From: Novosphingobium aquimarinum
GTDB taxonomy: Bacteria > Pseudomonadota > Alphaproteobacteria > Sphingomonadales > Sphingomonadaceae
Direction of reading: 5' to 3'
DNA length: 64,000 nucleotides
Assembly (NCBI RefSeq): GCF_009746585.1
Contig: NZ_WRPO01000022.1
Location: 1 to 64,000 of the forward strand
Positions 62,933 through 64,000 of the stretch are shown here, in pieces. The notes under the pieces were generated by a model that had not been told where the DNA came from, ran no database searches, and was given only the letters and a program-made list of their open reading frames with translations. The position numbers and the translations under genes are program-made. Numbering within the stretch: the first letter of the stretch is position 1; the number at the start of each line of letters is the position of its first letter.

Positions 62933-64000
62933 TTGGCACGAATCGTGATGAAATTCGGCGGCACCTCGATGGCCGGCACCGAGCGCATCCGGCGCGTGGC
63001 GGGCATCGTCAAACGCCAGCAGGAGGCCGGGCACGAAGTTGCGGTGGTCGTTTCCGCCATGGCGGGCGAGACCGACCGCATGGTGAACTTCTGCCGCGAG
63101 GCCAACGCGCTTTACGATCCGGCCGAATACGACGTCGTCGTGGCCAGCGGCGAGCAAGTGACCTCGGGGCTGCTGGCGCTGACGCTGCAGGCGATGGGAT
63201 GCAAGGCGCGCTCCTGGCTCGGCTGGCAACTTCCGGTCCACACCAACAACGCGCATGCCAAGGCGCGGATCGAATCGATCGATTCCGATGGCCTGCTCGC
63301 GTCGATGGCGGCGGGCGAGATCGCGGTGATCCCCGGCTTCCAGGGCCTCGAACCCTCCGGCCGCGTGACCACGCTGGGGCGCGGCGGTTCGGATACCTCG
63401 GCAGTCGCGGTGGCGGCGGCGATCGAGGCCGATCGCTGCGACATCTACACCGATGTCGACGGGGTCTACACGACCGACCCGCGCATCGTCGCCAAGGCGC
63501 GCAAGTTGCCGCTGGTGACGTACGAGGAAATGCTCGAGCTGGCTTCGGTGGGCTCGAAAGTGCTGCAGACCCGCTCGGTCAGCCTGGCGATGAAGGAAGG
63601 CGTGCGCGTGCAAGTGCTCTCCAGCTTCATCGACGAGAATGCCCCCGCTGCCGATACCCTGCCCGGAACGATGATCGTCTCTGACGAGGAACTGGAAGAA
63701 AGCGACATGGAACGCCAGCTGATCACCGGCATCGCCGCCGACAAGAACGAGGCCAAGGTCACGCTGACGCGCGTCCCCGACAAGCCGGGTGCGGTCGCCG
63801 CGATCTTCACGCCGCTGGCCGAGGCGAACATCAACGTCGACATGATCATTCAGAACGTCGCCAAGGAAAAGGGCGAGACCGACGTCACCTTCACCGCGCC
63901 GCAAGCCGATCTGGCGCGGACGTTGGCCATGCTCGAGGAGCGCAAGGACGCGATCGGCTTCTACCGGCTGATTTCGGACGACAAGGTCGCCAAGATCAGC
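62933..64000 (+). CDS. lysC: Aspartate kinase (5' part; continues past the window)
   Basis: 356 codons of an expected 415-420, running off the right edge. The enzyme phosphorylates aspartate at the head of the lysine/threonine/methionine pathway. N-terminal RIVMKFGGTSMAG, catalytic GRGGSDTSAVAVA, the YTDVDGVYTTDPR segment, and the first ACT domain (KVTLTRVPDKPGAVAAIFTPL) are visible; feedback inhibition by lysine or threonine is expected from the ACT repeats. TTG start at 62933 with GGAG 6 bp upstream. An ATG two codons further downstream of an in-frame GTG is an alternative. Confidence 0.96.
   Translation, partial: MARIVMKFGGTSMAGTERIRRVAGIVKRQQEAGHEVAVVVSAMAGETDRMVNFCREANALYDPAEYDVVVASGEQVTSGLLALTLQAMGCKARSWLGWQLPVHTNNAHAKARIESIDSDGLLASMAAGEIAVIPGFQGLEPSGRVTTLGRGGSDTSAVAVAAAIEADRCDIYTDVDGVYTTDPRIVAKARKLPLVTYEEMLELASVGSKVLQTRSVSLAMKEGVRVQVLSSFIDENAPAADTLPGTMIVSDEELEESDMERQLITGIAADKNEAKVTLTRVPDKPGAVAAIFTPLAEANINVDMIIQNVAKEKGETDVTFTAPQADLARTLAMLEERKDAIGFYRLISDDKVAKIS

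Overview
The window is high-GC chromosomal DNA from an alphaproteobacterium, most likely a member of the Sphingomonadales (Novosphingobium/Sphingomonas/Erythrobacter-like). This rests on gene content and order: dnaA-rpsT-mutM-ubiE-ubiB-coaBC-dut, rpmH-rnpA-yidD-yidC-engB, secB-Tim44-mltA-smr and ubiG near lysC are arrangements known from alphaproteobacteria, and the DnaA, UvrB, TadE/TadG and DUF3617 proteins look sphingomonad-like. No rRNA, tRNA, CRISPR array or intact mobile element was seen.

Layout. Positions 1-1935 are a graveyard of mobile DNA: IS21-like terminal repeats, a frameshifted P4-type integrase fragment and two IS3-family transposase remnants. Positions 2267-8429 hold a secreted/pilus-type cassette: two tandem VWA-domain TadG-like proteins, two TadE-like pseudopilins and an anchored protein of unknown function. 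Positions 8451-15872 carry uvrB, three DUF3617 lipoprotein/exported genes, an alpha/beta hydrolase and a lipoprotein ending in a long 10-residue Arg/Gln/Ala repeat. Positions 15889-22634 hold comM, a ClpP-like exported protein, a glycosyltransferase-like gene and the ribosomal L34/RNase P/YidC/EngB operon. Positions 22863-26110 form a complete glycine-to-betaine osmoprotection module: two methyltransferases followed by a BCCT transporter.

Positions 26215-34582 are mixed housekeeping: a GST, an S1/P1 nuclease, a cupin, dapE, a dicarboxylate symporter, a dapB-nth-lipoprotein operon, a sirtuin, and a MoeB/ThiF-DUF983 pair. Positions 34794-43702 are the conserved dnaA to dut block, with an EamA transporter inserted and a CoaBC carrying an unusual linker of about 160 residues. 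Positions 43814-57007 include an Aur1-like PAP2 phosphatase, a MOSC protein, secB-murJ-trpS, Tim44-mltA-smr, ahpC-ahpF, aroC and two small enzymes. Positions 57054-64000 hold a histidine kinase, a PnuC plus nicotinamide riboside kinase pair, a permease, ubiG, an atypical LuxR-type regulator and the 5' part of lysC.

Together the genes cover lysine/DAP synthesis (lysC, dapB, dapE), ubiquinone synthesis (ubiE, ubiB, ubiG), cell-wall export and remodelling (murJ, mltA), the Sec/YidC export route, DNA repair (uvrB, nth, mutM, dut), peroxide defence (ahpCF) and osmotic adaptation. Translational coupling through 4-bp stop/start overlaps is very common here. The most unusual items are the paired VWA-TadG proteins with a divergent centre, the repeat lipoprotein, the de novo betaine module, the CoaBC linker and several long perfect intergenic palindromes.
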